DNA from: Pyrobaculum sp. WP30
GTDB lineage: Archaea > Thermoproteota > Thermoprotei > Thermoproteales > Thermoproteaceae
NCBI GenBank assembly: GCA_001189275.1
Contig: CP012158.1
Coordinates: 992,001 to 1,056,000 of the forward strand
Direction of reading: 5' to 3'
DNA length: 64,000 bases
Part shown: piece after piece, positions 8,770-17,133 of the stretch
Position numbering within the stretch: the stretch's first letter is position 1
Layout of the letters: every line of letters starts with the position of its first letter
Translations under genes and position numbers: made by a program
The notes under the pieces: model-generated
What the model was told of the DNA's origin: nothing
Seen by the model: only the letters and a program-made list of their open reading frames with translations
The model's database searches: none

Positions 8770-10119
8770 GTGTTCAAGATACGAGTTAGGGGGATTTACG
8801 CCACCGCCCTTACCAAGCTGGCGCTGGACTGGGGGTTTAAGGTGGTTCAGGCGACGCCGAAAGTGGCGGCGAGGCTCGGCATAGAGCCGGACTACTCGCC
8901 GCCGGACCTGACCGTGAAGGACCACCAGTCGAGAAGCGGGGTGGTGCTACTCGGCGACTGCCCGGCCGTCGAGGAGTTTCTACGGCGGCTGAGGGACTAC
9001 GCAGAGCCTGTGGTCTTCACCTCGCCAGTGGGGCGGCATGAGGTCTTCGTGGGGCGGGCCGTCGGCGGAAACGCCGTGGAGGGGCCCGGCGGCCTCCTCT
9101 TCGATGTGCCGAGCCGCTACGTGGTGGAGCAGGTCGCCGTGTCGGTCTACACGGTCTTAAAGCCGCCGCTGGGGTCGGCGCGGGGCTTCGCCGCGCCTGA
9201 GATAGTGGTGGAGGGGAAGTACCTAGAGCTGAACACCACCGGCCGGGTCACCTACAGCAGACACATATCCCCCGAGGAGAGGCTGAGGCTTAGGATCCTC
9301 GCCGAGACGAAGCTGAGGAACTACGCCTCTCTAGGCCTCCGCTTTAAGTCGTCGGCGCGCTACGCCGGGGAGGAGGACTTGGCGAGGGAGGCGGAGGAGC
9401 TGTACAGAGAGATGCTCCGCCTGTCTCAAGGCGGGCCCCCCGGCGCGGTGCTCAGACGCGGCAAGTGCCTAGCAGTGGCTCTCTTCGACAAGTACGCAAA
9501 GGAGCGGCTGGACGCCGCGCGCTCCGCCGCCGCGCCCACGGCCAGGGGGCACCACGCCTTGAGGACGCAAGGCCTTGGCAGATGTCTAGACCTGCTGGAC
9601 TACGCAGGCGTCGACGTGTACGACAAGGCTGTTGAGTTCCTCGCTGAGGGGGCCGTGGAGATACTCCACATAAAGCCCTGGGGCGACGTGGTGAAGATGA
9701 GGGGAGAGGTGATGCGGAAGACGCCTCAGATGCTCGTGGTGAGGCGGGTCTTGAAGCCGGGCGGCGTCTTAGACGGACTCGGCGTCAAGATCGAGAAGGG
9801 GTTCTACGCCCTTACCTGCATACCGCGGAGAGGCCACTACGTAGTCCACAGCTACTACGACGCCGGGGGCGGACACGTGGGTACGTACCTAAACATCAAC
9901 ACCGAGCCGGAGTGGGGCCGCCGCGTGGTTTACATCGACCTCCTCGTCGACAGGGTCTACAACGGCGAGGAGAAGGTCCTCGACTTAGAGGAGTTCAGCC
10001 GCTACGCCGACGCCTTCCCAGAGAGGCTGAGAGATCCGCTTGCGCTCGCGCCTGGCGAAAAAATCTACTGCACCCCAGAGGGGGTTACTTCAACTCCTCC
10101 TCAGTCCGCCTCCTCTTAA
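8770..10119 (+). CDS. FAU-1-type RNA-binding ribonuclease, RNase E/G family
   Basis: 449 aa, leaderless from GTG 8770 with a TATA at 8740-8752. The N-terminal half carries the RNase E/G-like fold; the C-terminal part (about 330-440) is a DUF402 domain with KGFYALTCIPRRGHYVVHSY and VVYIDLLVDRVY. This two-part layout is the archaeal FAU-1 family, described in Pyrococcus as an AU-rich-RNA binder and, in Thermococcales, as an rRNA-processing RNase. Length agrees. The 3' end overlaps the ATP-cone gene on the other strand by 35 bases. Confidence 0.87.
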   Translation: MFKIRVRGIYATALTKLALDWGFKVVQATPKVAARLGIEPDYSPPDLTVKDHQSRSGVVLLGDCPAVEEFLRRLRDYAEPVVFTSPVGRHEVFVGRAVGGNAVEGPGGLLFDVPSRYVVEQVAVSVYTVLKPPLGSARGFAAPEIVVEGKYLELNTTGRVTYSRHISPEERLRLRILAETKLRNYASLGLRFKSSARYAGEEDLAREAEELYREMLRLSQGGPPGAVLRRGKCLAVALFDKYAKERLDAARSAAAPTARGHHALRTQGLGRCLDLLDYAGVDVYDKAVEFLAEGAVEILHIKPWGDVVKMRGEVMRKTPQMLVVRRVLKPGGVLDGLGVKIEKGFYALTCIPRRGHYVVHSYYDAGGGHVGTYLNINTEPEWGRRVVYIDLLVDRVYNGEEKVLDLEEFSRYADAFPERLRDPLALAPGEKIYCTPEGVTSTPPQSASS

Positions 10120-10360
10120 CCGCCTGGTCAAAGACGATCCAGTTCCGGTACCACTCTTCGTTCACCTTCTTCAACTCGGCCAGTATGTACCGCGTCAGCT
10201 CCTTCGCCGTCACGTTCTCCCTCTCCATAACCATACACTCCACCTTCTTCGCAATTCTCCTCGCCACGTCCACAGGCGCCCCTGCCTTGAGTATACTTAC
10301 CACAATCTTCTCAGGTATAAACTCCTCCTCTTTACCATCTCTTTTCACCACCTTAACCAT
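10085..10360 (-). CDS. Stand-alone ATP-cone domain protein
   Basis: 91 aa consisting almost entirely of an ATP-cone: VVKRDGKEEEFIPEKIVVSI then RIAKKVECMV and a basic C-terminus. ATP-cones bind (d)ATP and regulate ribonucleotide reductase or, in NrdR, its transcription; here there is no zinc finger or catalytic partner domain. It follows thrB by 20 bases but has its own TATA (aatatttaaaaaag on the minus strand, about 25 bases before ATG 10360), so it can be transcribed separately. The regulatory role is inferred. Confidence 0.78.
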   Translation of the reverse strand: MVKVVKRDGKEEEFIPEKIVVSILKAGAPVDVARRIAKKVECMVMERENVTAKELTRYILAELKKVNEEWYRNWIVFDQAVKRRRTEEELK

Positions 10361-10380
10361 GTATATATTAAGACACTTTT

Positions 10381-11274
10381 TTAAATATTTTCTAACGCGC
10401 CGCCCGCGACGGAGGCCACCTTGACCTCGGCGCGTATCCCCTCCTCGGCATAGGCCTTGGCCATGGCGTTCTTCACGGCGTCGCTGTGTTTCTCATCCAC
10501 CAGCGCAACGACGGAGGGGCCGGCGCCGGAGATGGCGACGGCCAAGGCCCCGGCCTCGGCGGCGTATCTCCTCAACCTGGCGTATCCGTGGACAAAGGGA
10601 GACCGGGCCGGCTCCACCACGTCGTCCCGCATGCCCAGTGCAACCAGCCGGAGGTCGGAGGAGGCTAGCCCCGCCACAAGCGCAGAAACCCGCGAAAGCT
10701 GAGCCACGTAGGTCCTAAACGGCACCTCCCGCGGCAACACGCCACGCATGAGCTTAGTCTTTTCAGGCATAGGCGGCACGTCGGGAACGCCCACCACGAA
10801 GGTAAGCCTCGGCGAGAATTTGACCACCTCAAGAGGCTGGGTAGAGACTATAACCACGGCGCCGCCGAGAGCCGCCGCCGCCACGTTGTCGAAATGCGGC
10901 GACCCGGCCGCCGCCGCCTCGCCGAGACCAGCCGCCTCCACCACAAGCCGCGGATCCACCCTCAGCCCCGCCTCCCGGAGAAAAGCCGCCAACGCCGCCG
11001 CCGAGGACGCCCCACTGCTGCCCAGTCCCCTCGCGATGGGGATTCTGTTATCCACCTCCACCTCCACGCCCCAGCAACGGCCAAGCCGCTCAAACAAGTG
11101 GCTGAAAGCCCTCTTCACCGTGTTGTCCTCCCCCGGGTCAAACCCCCTAAACCTGACGTGCACCCCGCACCCCGACCCCACCTTTACGTACGCCTCGGCG
11201 AAGTAGGCGTCGTGGGCGACGGCGACTACGTCGAAGCCAGAGCCCAGGTTGGCGCTGGTGGAGGGCGCCCTCAT
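10381..11274 (-). CDS. thrB: Homoserine kinase (GHMP family)
   Basis: Phosphorylates homoserine, the step before threonine synthase. The ATP-binding GHMP motif [16 protein letters not shown] is present, the N-terminus [16 protein letters not shown] is the diagnostic homoserine-kinase start, and the C-terminal motif [12 protein letters not shown] completes the site. 297 aa, normal for the family. Its ATG overlaps the upstream cyclase stop (ATGA), so the two are cotranscribed. Confidence 0.93.
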   Translation of the reverse strand: MRAPSTSANLGSGFDVVAVAHDAYFAEAYVKVGSGCGVHVRFRGFDPGEDNTVKRAFSHLFERLGRCWGVEVEVDNRIPIARGLGSSGASSAAALAAFLREAGLRVDPRLVVEAAGLGEAAAAGSPHFDNVAAAALGGAVVIVSTQPLEVVKFSPRLTFVVGVPDVPPMPEKTKLMRGVLPREVPFRTYVAQLSRVSALVAGLASSDLRLVALGMRDDVVEPARSPFVHGYARLRRYAAEAGALAVAISGAGPSVVALVDEKHSDAVKNAMAKAYAEEGIRAEVKVASVAGGALENI

Positions 11275-11903
11275 ACTAATGCAACAGCCCTCACAGGCGC
11301 CCCGCTGCCACCAGCCACCTTTACGGGAAGGCCTATGAACTGGCCGGAGCGCCCAACCACTGCGGCTAGGTTAGTGAGGTTTTCGTATATCAGAACTTCG
11401 CGGCTGAGCAAAATCTTATGTATCTCAAAAGGCGCGTGGTCGGGGCTCGGCGCGTCGACACCGACGGCGTTTACTCCAAGCTTGGCGAGGTGCTCCGCCA
11501 GCTCCGGCGAGAGGTCGGGATGCTCCAGCCACTTGTCGGTCCCCGCATACGCGTCGTAGCCAGTTCTTATCAGCACGACCCAGCCAGGCCCCAGCTCCAC
11601 GCCCCGCGGAAGCGCCTCCTCAAACTGCTTCAGCCCTATGGAGGCCCTCGGGGGGAGGTGGCTGAGGTCAACGGCGACAAACCTCCCGAAGAACTTAGAG
11701 AGATCTAGCTGGTCCACGGTCTTCGCGCCGGGGACGAAGTGGGCGGGGGAGTCCACATGCGTCGCCACGTGTTCTGGGAAGAACAACACGTTGCTGTAGT
11801 AGCCGTGGACGTCTATCTTGCTCCACTGCAGAACGGCAGGCCGTGGGTAGCCTGGAAACACAGCAGTCCCCGGCCCCACTGCCATGGTTAAGTCGACATA
11901 CAT
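11271..11903 (-). CDS. Cyclase-family metal hydrolase (kynurenine formamidase-like)
   Basis: 210 aa of the cyclase/KynB family. It shows the metal-binding [12 protein letters not shown] (canonical HxGTHxDxPxHF with Ala for Gly) and a second conserved part VVLIRTGYD and [10 protein letters not shown]. Family members hydrolyse N-formylkynurenine or related amides; the substrate here is unknown, and the thrB linkage does not point to one. The promoter TATA (agtatataag on plus, 11921-11930) is about 23 bases before the ATG. Cytoplasmic, no signal. Confidence 0.82.
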   Translation of the reverse strand: MYVDLTMAVGPGTAVFPGYPRPAVLQWSKIDVHGYYSNVLFFPEHVATHVDSPAHFVPGAKTVDQLDLSKFFGRFVAVDLSHLPPRASIGLKQFEEALPRGVELGPGWVVLIRTGYDAYAGTDKWLEHPDLSPELAEHLAKLGVNAVGVDAPSPDHAPFEIHKILLSREVLIYENLTNLAAVVGRSGQFIGLPVKVAGGSGAPVRAVALV

Positions 11904-12018
11904 AGCTACGCGAAGGCCTAAGTATATAAGCCTGTCGCCTCTATATCAGAATACTTAAATAGTTGCACTTTACAAACAACAAATAAAATAGATAATACAC
12001 TGGTATTACTGGATCACT

Positions 12019-12026
12019 GTTATAAA
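12019..12026 (+). promoter_or_regulatory. TATA box of the structured RNA gene
   Basis: ttataaat, centred about 25 bases before position 12048, where the long terminal helix of the RNA begins. No protein start lies at a matching distance downstream. Confidence 0.6.
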
Positions 12027-12047
12027 TGTAGAACTACAGAATGATAA

Positions 12048-12190
12048 CCCACGGCGCTTAGCCGCCCCGGGCCTAACCCCCAAGGGCTCGCACCCTTGGA
12101 GGGAAACGGGGGATAAGCTGGCGGCGCTGGACGGGTCTACCCCGCCTGGCGTTGCCGGCGAAATCGGCGCCGACGGCTGGGCGTCGTGGG
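12048..12190 (+). ncRNA. Structured non-coding RNA candidate, class unknown
   Basis: The two ends pair in 17 consecutive base pairs (12048-12064 with 12174-12190; 14 Watson-Crick and 3 G-U). Inside are a hairpin CCAAGGG/CCCTTGG with loop CTCGCA (12080-12099), a small hairpin CGGG/CCCG (12132-12144) and a hairpin GCCG/CGGC with 7-nt loop GCGAAAT (12154-12168) extended by GGC/GCC. A TATA box lies 25 bases upstream and a T-rich stretch follows at once. It sits alone between a divergent cyclase promoter and the convergent SDR gene. It lacks tRNA, 5S and SRP signatures. The known minimal RNase P RNA of Pyrobaculum is a possibility, but I could not place its conserved regions. Confidence 0.6.
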
Positions 12191-12201
12191 ACTTCTCTTT
12201 T
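12191..12201 (+). terminator. T-rich terminator after the structured RNA
   Basis: acttctctttt directly follows the closing helix. Archaeal polymerase stops at pyrimidine/T-rich tracts such as this one. It lies between the RNA and the convergent SDR stop at 12204. Confidence 0.5.
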
Positions 12202-12203
12202 GT

Positions 12204-12896
12204 CTATGGCGTAATCAACCTCCTCCCCCCGTCTACCGGTATCAACGCCCCCGTCACCCACCTCGCCTCGTCAGTAAGCAACCACAGCACAACGTCGGCG
12301 ACGTGTTCCGGCGGCGCGGCGGGCGCCCCCAGCCTCGCGGCCTCCGCCTCCCTAGACATGGCGCCGGGCGCCACGCCGTTGACCCTAACGCCTCTGTCCA
12401 GAAGCTCTGCGGCTAAGGTCTCCACAAGGGCGGCAGCTGCGGCCTTGCTCACGGTGTAGGCCAAGGCGCCGGGGGACCTCTTGATGGGCCCCCAGATGGA
12501 GGTCACGAACACCACGGCGGACCCCGGCCTCATCAGCTTGAGGAAGGATTTGACGGTCCAGAGATGCGCCATTAGGTTGACCGAAAGCATGGAGTCCAGG
12601 ACCTCCTCCTCTGTTTCCTCAAGCCTCCCAGGCGCCCAGCCGCCCGCTGTGATGGCCAAGCCGTCTACACGGCCAAGCTCCCTCTCCGCGGCCTCCGCAG
12701 CGGCCTCGGCCCCCTCGGGCCTGGAGAGGTCAAACGCACCTGTCCTTATCCCAAGCGCCGCGAGGGGCTCCAGGTGTTCGCGCCGCCTCGCCACTGCGTA
12801 GACTTGGGCCCCTTCCTCCAGCGCGCGGCGCGCTACGGCGGAGCCCAGCCCGGGCCCCGCACCTGCCACCACCACGTTTCTGCCTCTGAGCCTCAT
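12204..12896 (-). CDS. Short-chain dehydrogenase/reductase
   Basis: 230 aa NAD(P)-dependent oxidoreductase of the classical SDR type. The nucleotide motif AGAGPGLGSA lies at residues 11-20, the NAG-like ITAGG near 82-86, and the catalytic Ser133, Tyr147 and Lys151 (YTVSK) are intact. The C-terminus VTGALIPVDGGRRL is the usual 'G....vDGG' end seen in FabG-like enzymes. TATA (cttatatg on minus, near 12920) is about 23 bases before the ATG. Substrate unknown; Arg37-38 after the second strand suggests NADPH preference. Confidence 0.88.
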   Translation of the reverse strand: MRLRGRNVVVAGAGPGLGSAVARRALEEGAQVYAVARRREHLEPLAALGIRTGAFDLSRPEGAEAAAEAAERELGRVDGLAITAGGWAPGRLEETEEEVLDSMLSVNLMAHLWTVKSFLKLMRPGSAVVFVTSIWGPIKRSPGALAYTVSKAAAAALVETLAAELLDRGVRVNGVAPGAMSREAEAARLGAPAAPPEHVADVVLWLLTDEARWVTGALIPVDGGRRLITP

Positions 12897-12924
12897 GTAT
12901 CTATGCTGAATATGTACATATAAG

Positions 12925-14214
12925 CTAGCCGCGGCGGTGTTGTATGAGGTAGAGGACCACCCCGGCTAGTAGCCACAGGCCTAGGGCCCAGAGGTATCTG
13001 TACTTCTCCAGGACGGTGAAGGCTATGCCCACTGGGAGGAGGGACATGGCGACGAGGGCTGAGAGCGGTATCCCAGCGACATACGGCGTTTTGAAGGCGC
13101 TGTAGAGGGTGCCGCCTCTAGCCGCCTTCGCCAGCGCCACGGCCACCAGCAAGTAGTTTAGGAGGGACCCGACGCCATATAAGGCCACGATTATCTCTAT
13201 CTCCCCCGGCAGGATGAGGACCAGCGAGATTAGGTACGCGGCGGTTAGCGAGAGGTAGGGAGTTCTGAACCTGCGGTGTAGCTTGGCGAGGACCCCCGGT
13301 ATGTGCCCCTCCTCCGCCAGCATATACATCATGCGGGAGAAGGAGACGTACCCCGCCAGCGCCGCCACGGCCATCACAAGGAAGAGGTTTAGGGCAACGG
13401 CGTAGAACAAGGCGGGGTGTATCGACGCGGCTAAATACAGCGGGGCCACCGCCGGGTCTTTTATGTCCTCGGGCCGCAGGGCGGACATGGTGGCCGCCAC
13501 GAGCCCGAGGCTGGTGGAGGCGCCTATCGCAATGACTAGGAGTGTGGCCCTCGGCACCTGGACCAGCGGCTCGCGGGCCTCGCCCGCCAGCTGGCCTATG
13601 GCGTCCATGCCAGTGAAGCCGCGGGAGAGGAGCGAAAACGCAAAGATGAGGCTTGCCGCCTTTACCCCGCCCCAGTTGAAGTAGGGAGGCCACGCTGGGT
13701 GGAGGAGAAGGGCCAGCGCTATGATGGTGGGAATTATCGCCAGGTCCAGCGAGGCCATGACCTTGGCCAGCGCGGCAGATTCTTTGATGCCCACGAGGGT
13801 GAGGGCGAAGAGACTTGAGGTTAAGGCCGTTGCGAGGAGGGGCTCCGCTACGTTGAGACCCAGCGTCTCGTTCAAGGTCTTGGCGGCGTCTATGGTGCCG
13901 TATGCCACCATCACGATTTGGTCAAAGGCAATGAGCCACGCGGAGATGTACGCCACTGCGGCGCCGAAGGCGTATTTGACGTATAGGTAGGACCCGCCCG
14001 TCTCGGGGAAGCGGGAACCCATCTCGCCATAGGTGAGGGCGATGGCTGCCATGAGCGCTACTCCATATAAGGTGCCGAAGAAGGCGTACTGCCCGGCGTC
14101 GTACGCGATGAACCCCAGCACGAAGTAGAACGTGCTTTGCGAGTCTGAGTGCACCAGGGCATACATGTCGAATACTCCGAGCCTCCGCCGAAGCCACTCC
14201 CTAGTAAGTGCCAC
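12925..14214 (-). CDS. APC-superfamily amino acid permease
   Basis: 429-aa polytopic membrane protein with about 12 helices. It carries the APC family pattern GSRFPETGGSYLYVKYAFG in helix 2, AFDQIVMVAYGTIDAAK and GEAREPLVQVPRA. It imports or exchanges amino acids or polyamines; specificity cannot be read. A longer frame reaches 14325, but GTG 14214 lies 24-26 bases after a TATA element (14232-14242), so the shorter leaderless form is preferred. The substrate-binding helix begins soon after, which also supports it. Confidence 0.85.
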   Translation of the reverse strand: MALTREWLRRRLGVFDMYALVHSDSQSTFYFVLGFIAYDAGQYAFFGTLYGVALMAAIALTYGEMGSRFPETGGSYLYVKYAFGAAVAYISAWLIAFDQIVMVAYGTIDAAKTLNETLGLNVAEPLLATALTSSLFALTLVGIKESAALAKVMASLDLAIIPTIIALALLLHPAWPPYFNWGGVKAASLIFAFSLLSRGFTGMDAIGQLAGEAREPLVQVPRATLLVIAIGASTSLGLVAATMSALRPEDIKDPAVAPLYLAASIHPALFYAVALNLFLVMAVAALAGYVSFSRMMYMLAEEGHIPGVLAKLHRRFRTPYLSLTAAYLISLVLILPGEIEIIVALYGVGSLLNYLLVAVALAKAARGGTLYSAFKTPYVAGIPLSALVAMSLLPVGIAFTVLEKYRYLWALGLWLLAGVVLYLIQHRRG

Positions 14215-14383
14215 GGCAACAAAGGGAGGCCTATATAAATTATGTACGGAGCCGCCGCGGCGTCTGCCGGCGTGCCATATGAGACGCTGTTCCGAGACGC
14301 AACCGCACAAGTAACGACGCCACATGGACTAGACATAGTTCCTCTCTAAAAGCCGCCTCAGGGATCTGCATTGAGTAAGCAAC

Positions 14384-15442
14384 ATGCATAAATACGGCTA
14401 TGATGACCCAAATGTGTTAGATGTGCTCCTCCTCGCCTTAAACGCCGCAGGCGGTGTATACCTCTTCGTGTTAGCCACCGGCGCCCTCAACAGGCCGCGC
14501 GTCCCGCCGGAGACGCCATCTGTGGATAACTACCTTGTCGTGGTGGTGACGGTGGGCACGGAGTGGGTGCTCCCAGCCCTCCGCGAGACCGTGGCCCAGC
14601 TACAGCGCCTAGGTCTCAGATACGTCGTGTTGTCGTCTAACCCCCTTGACATGTCCAACGTGATGGTGGTGCCCCGGGACCAAGACGGCAACAAATACAG
14701 GGCCGTGAGGTGGTTCGTGCTGAACTACGCGAGGCCCGACACCTGGTACATATTCCTCGACGACGATTCGTACCCCCTCGACGCCAAGTTCCTCCAAGAC
14801 ATCGCCTACTACGGCGCCAGGGGATACGTGGCGGGCAACGGCGTCTTGGTCCCCAGGCCGGGGCGCTCCGCCCTTGCATACGCCCTCGACTGGGTCAGGC
14901 ACTTCGACGACCTCACCCGCTTCCGCTTCGCCCTAGAGGTCCTCCGGAGGCCCATATTCGGCATGCACGGGGAGTTGCTCATCATCCGCGGCGACGTGCT
15001 GAGGGAGTTGTGGCCAGCCATGGGCGACACAGTGACGGAGGACTTCCGGCTCGCCATGGAGCTGGTCAAGCGGCGGTACCGCACCTTCCAGAGCAGGACA
15101 TACGTCTCCATAAAAAGCCCAAACAGCCTACGCGACTTCATCCAACAACGCGCCCGGTGGGCGAACGCCCTGGGAGACGCCGTGAGGTACAGAAACCCGG
15201 CGCCGCCCCTCTCCGCGGCCCTAGCGGCGTTTTTCTCCGCCGCGGTCCCCCTCATAGCCATATACGGCCCCACCTCCGCCACGGCCGTCGCCGCGGTCTA
15301 CGCCGCCGTGTATATCTACGGCAGCCTCAAAGCCAAACGCTACGTAGTAGACGTACTCCTGGCGTCCCCCCTGGAACTCCTCGCAATGCTAGCGGGCTTG
15401 ATAAACCGCACAAAACGCTTCTACGTAATAGACAAGACCTGA
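14384..15442 (+). CDS. Membrane-bound family 2 glycosyltransferase
   Basis: 352 aa processive-type GT2. Residues about 10-30 form one membrane helix and the C-terminus adds about three. The catalytic core has FLDDDSYP (nucleotide sugar/metal), TEDF (catalytic base region) and QQRARW, the QxxRW signature of cellulose/hyaluronan-synthase-like enzymes. Closest in character to beta-mannosyltransferase/Egghead-like and archaeal polysaccharide synthases. No other glycan genes are adjacent. Product unknown. Confidence 0.82.
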   Translation: MHKYGYDDPNVLDVLLLALNAAGGVYLFVLATGALNRPRVPPETPSVDNYLVVVVTVGTEWVLPALRETVAQLQRLGLRYVVLSSNPLDMSNVMVVPRDQDGNKYRAVRWFVLNYARPDTWYIFLDDDSYPLDAKFLQDIAYYGARGYVAGNGVLVPRPGRSALAYALDWVRHFDDLTRFRFALEVLRRPIFGMHGELLIIRGDVLRELWPAMGDTVTEDFRLAMELVKRRYRTFQSRTYVSIKSPNSLRDFIQQRARWANALGDAVRYRNPAPPLSAALAAFFSAAVPLIAIYGPTSATAVAAVYAAVYIYGSLKAKRYVVDVLLASPLELLAMLAGLINRTKRFYVIDKT

Positions 15443-15844
15443 AGCCCGCCGGAGACGCGCCCTGCGCAGGTACAGCTTAAAACCCATCCTCCCACCTTCC
15501 CCATGAACCTCCCCGCCCACAGAGGCCCAAGACCCTGGGCCCGGCGGCTCTCCGCAACCGACAACCTCAAGTGGCTACCTCCCCCACCTCAATCTGCCCG
15601 CCGCCTCCCCACTCACAAGAGACCCACCTAATGAGGTTGTGAAGTTCCACTACTCAAGCGTCCTCGCCCACCAAGAAACGGGGTAGGTGGTCCGTGGCGT
15701 GGTGCATCACGCCAGCCACCTCAACCACAGCCACAGATCTCCACAGGAGCCTGGCATCTTGGCCGCTGGGGCCGGGAAAACACGCGCGACGAGTTGAAGA
15801 CTTTGACTCTAGCTACGTTGACTGGATCAATAACTATGAGATGG
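15443..15844 (+). other. Intergenic region, no gene recognised
   Basis: About 400 bases between the convergent glycosyltransferase and tRNA-His genes. Short open frames exist on both strands, but none has a promoter, recognisable product or conserved motif. Confidence 0.5.
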
Positions 15845-15932
15845 GGCCGCCGCCGGGATTTTTGGGCGGCTTTGCCTGAACCCGGGTCAACGGGACCACA
15901 ACCCGCCATCCTAACCGCTAGACTACGGCGGC
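15845..15932 (-). tRNA. tRNA-His (anticodon GTG) with a T-loop intron
   Basis: Acceptor stem GCCGCCG/CGGCGGC, D-arm GTCT...GGAT, and anticodon stem GCGGG/CCCGT around loop TTGTGGT (anticodon GTG, His). T-stem CCGGG/CCCGG is interrupted after TTC by an insert that must be removed, about 16 nt, to leave a 7-nt T-loop. Introns at this non-canonical place are characteristic of Thermoproteales and would be cut by the bulge-helix-bulge endonuclease. The discriminator is C73, as in archaeal tRNA-His, but the base at -1 is A, so the identity G-1 is not encoded. TATA gcatatataa at 15951-15960. Confidence 0.9.
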
Positions 15933-15950
15933 TGCTTATCCGTAACCCCG

Positions 15951-15960
15951 GCATATATAA
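15951..15960 (-). promoter_or_regulatory. TATA box of tRNA-His
   Basis: Plus-strand gcatatataa; on the minus strand it is centred about 23 bases before the first tRNA base. Confidence 0.6.
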
Positions 15961-16028
15961 ACTTTAACCGCCATAGTAGAAAGCTTACACTACAACAAGA
16001 TATATAAAACGGGTCTGAGGCGGCGTCC

Positions 16029-16118
16029 ATGGAGGAGAAGAAAAATAACGAAAATAATAAGAAGAGGAAAAAACAGGAGGAGACCTACGTAGTGAGGGTG
16101 CGGTACGAGGTGTTTTAA
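16029..16118 (+). CDS. Very small basic protein, unknown
   Basis: 29 codons from ATG 16029, preceded by a strong TATA (gatatataaaac, 15999-16010) at exactly leaderless distance. The first 18 residues are Lys/Glu/Asn-rich (MEEKKNNENNKKRKKQ), the last 11 a short beta-like TYVVRVRYEVF. The composition recalls tiny ribosomal or RNA-binding proteins, but I do not recognise it. The promoter is the main evidence; it runs divergently from tRNA-His. Confidence 0.5.
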   Translation: MEEKKNNENNKKRKKQEETYVVRVRYEVF

Positions 16119-16672
16119 GCCGTCGCGCAACCTCTGCCGCAACAGGTAACTGCATACTGGAAGTTTTCAACGAATTTCAGCGGGTCGGCTCTTTTTCTCA
16201 GCCCCGTCTCGACGAGCGAGGGGAGGAGGCTCTTCTCGTATTCACCGCGTTTTTGCTTAATCGCGTTAATTAAATCGCTACAAGCGGAGGAAGAGGTGAT
16301 CCCCAGAAGCTCGCCTAGCCAAGCCTCTAGGATGGGCAAGCACCACCGCTACTCCGCCGCCAGATCCAAGAGAGATAAATCCAACAAGGCGGTTAGCATC
16401 GAAGAAGAGCCGAGGTCGTAGACCCACGTCACGTAAATGTTCCGCAAACGCGTCAATTACTTGGTGCGGATCTAGCCCCTCAGTGTCTGCCGCCACCACG
16501 GCACAGCCGCACTCCGACACGCCAAACTTGAGGTAGCGCCCAAGCTGGCGTCGCATATATTGACCGCTTGTTCCGAGTGGCGGTCACGCAATCTAAGCCC
16601 GAGGTGATCGAGCAGGACACGGATTAGATTCTTTGCGTAACTGTTGTACCTGGCGAAATATATACGGGTCAT
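16115..16672 (-). pseudogene. Frameshifted gene, possibly TOPRIM/DUF3226-like
   Basis: Three overlapping minus-strand frames read as consecutive parts of one protein: 16672-16550 (MTRIYFARYNSYAKNLIRVL), 16556-16340 (FGVSECGCAVVAADTEGLDP, then RPRLFFDANRLVGFISLG) and 16339-16115 (MPILEAWLGELLGI to the end). Frame changes are needed near 16550-16590 and 16340-16380. The layout of an acidic 'VVAADTEG' strand followed by a 'P.LE..L' motif resembles DUF3226/TOPRIM-like proteins; that family guess is weak. Sequencing error is an alternative to decay. Confidence 0.45.
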
Positions 16673-16782
16673 CCAGCCGACTCCAACAAGCCAGAAAGCA
16701 CAAGTTCGCTGAAGTTATTATATTGAAAATTCGTGCCGCGTAGCGGCTATATAATTTCAACCAAATAGGAACAAGGGATGCG

Positions 16783-17070
16783 TTGTTTTCTAGGCATGTC
16801 GGGAGGACACAACAAAATATTTTTGTGGAGCATGTTGTATCAGAGGTGCGTAGGCGCGGAGTTGTTAAGTTTGTGCGGAAGGTTGGGGCCGTGTTGGCGG
16901 AGCAGGTGGCGCACTACTTCGGGATGCCGGTGGAGGAGGCCCGGCGCCTCCTCGACGAGCTGGTGGAGAAGGGGGAGCTGAGGGCGGTGGAGATAGCTGG
17001 GCTGAAGTTCTACTTCGTAGACCCCAAGGAGGCCGCAGAGGTGATCCTCGGCTCCATCAAGCCGGATTAG
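16783..17070 (+). CDS. Small winged-helix DNA-binding protein
   Basis: Up to 95 aa. The part from about residue 16 on has a helix-turn-helix, FGMPVEEARRLLDELVEKGE, followed by a wing-like strand pair (LRAVEIAGLKFYFV), the pattern of archaeal MarR/ArsR-like minimal regulators. The start is uncertain: TTG 16783 suits TATA 16748-16757, while GTG 16846 suits the TATA-like aaaatattttt at 16814-16824, and GTG 16825 lies between. No linked target operon is obvious. Confidence 0.6.
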   Translation: MFSRHVGRTQQNIFVEHVVSEVRRRGVVKFVRKVGAVLAEQVAHYFGMPVEEARRLLDELVEKGELRAVEIAGLKFYFVDPKEAAEVILGSIKPD

Positions 17071-17133
17071 CCATCTAGGCGCCGCCTCGGGCTCCGCCGG
17101 GGAAGGTTTTATATATCTGCGTCGTTTATTTTT

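Noticed and set aside
12048-12190. Calling the structured RNA an RNase P RNA
   Set aside because: Only GGAGGGAA resembles a conserved region. I could not form helix P4 or find a CR-V match, and the inner helices do not follow the RNase P order.
15721-15845. Minus-strand reading HLIVIDPVNVAR, similar to a CCA-adding-enzyme motif
   Set aside because: The match is about eight residues in an otherwise meaningless frame that runs into tRNA-His; probably chance.
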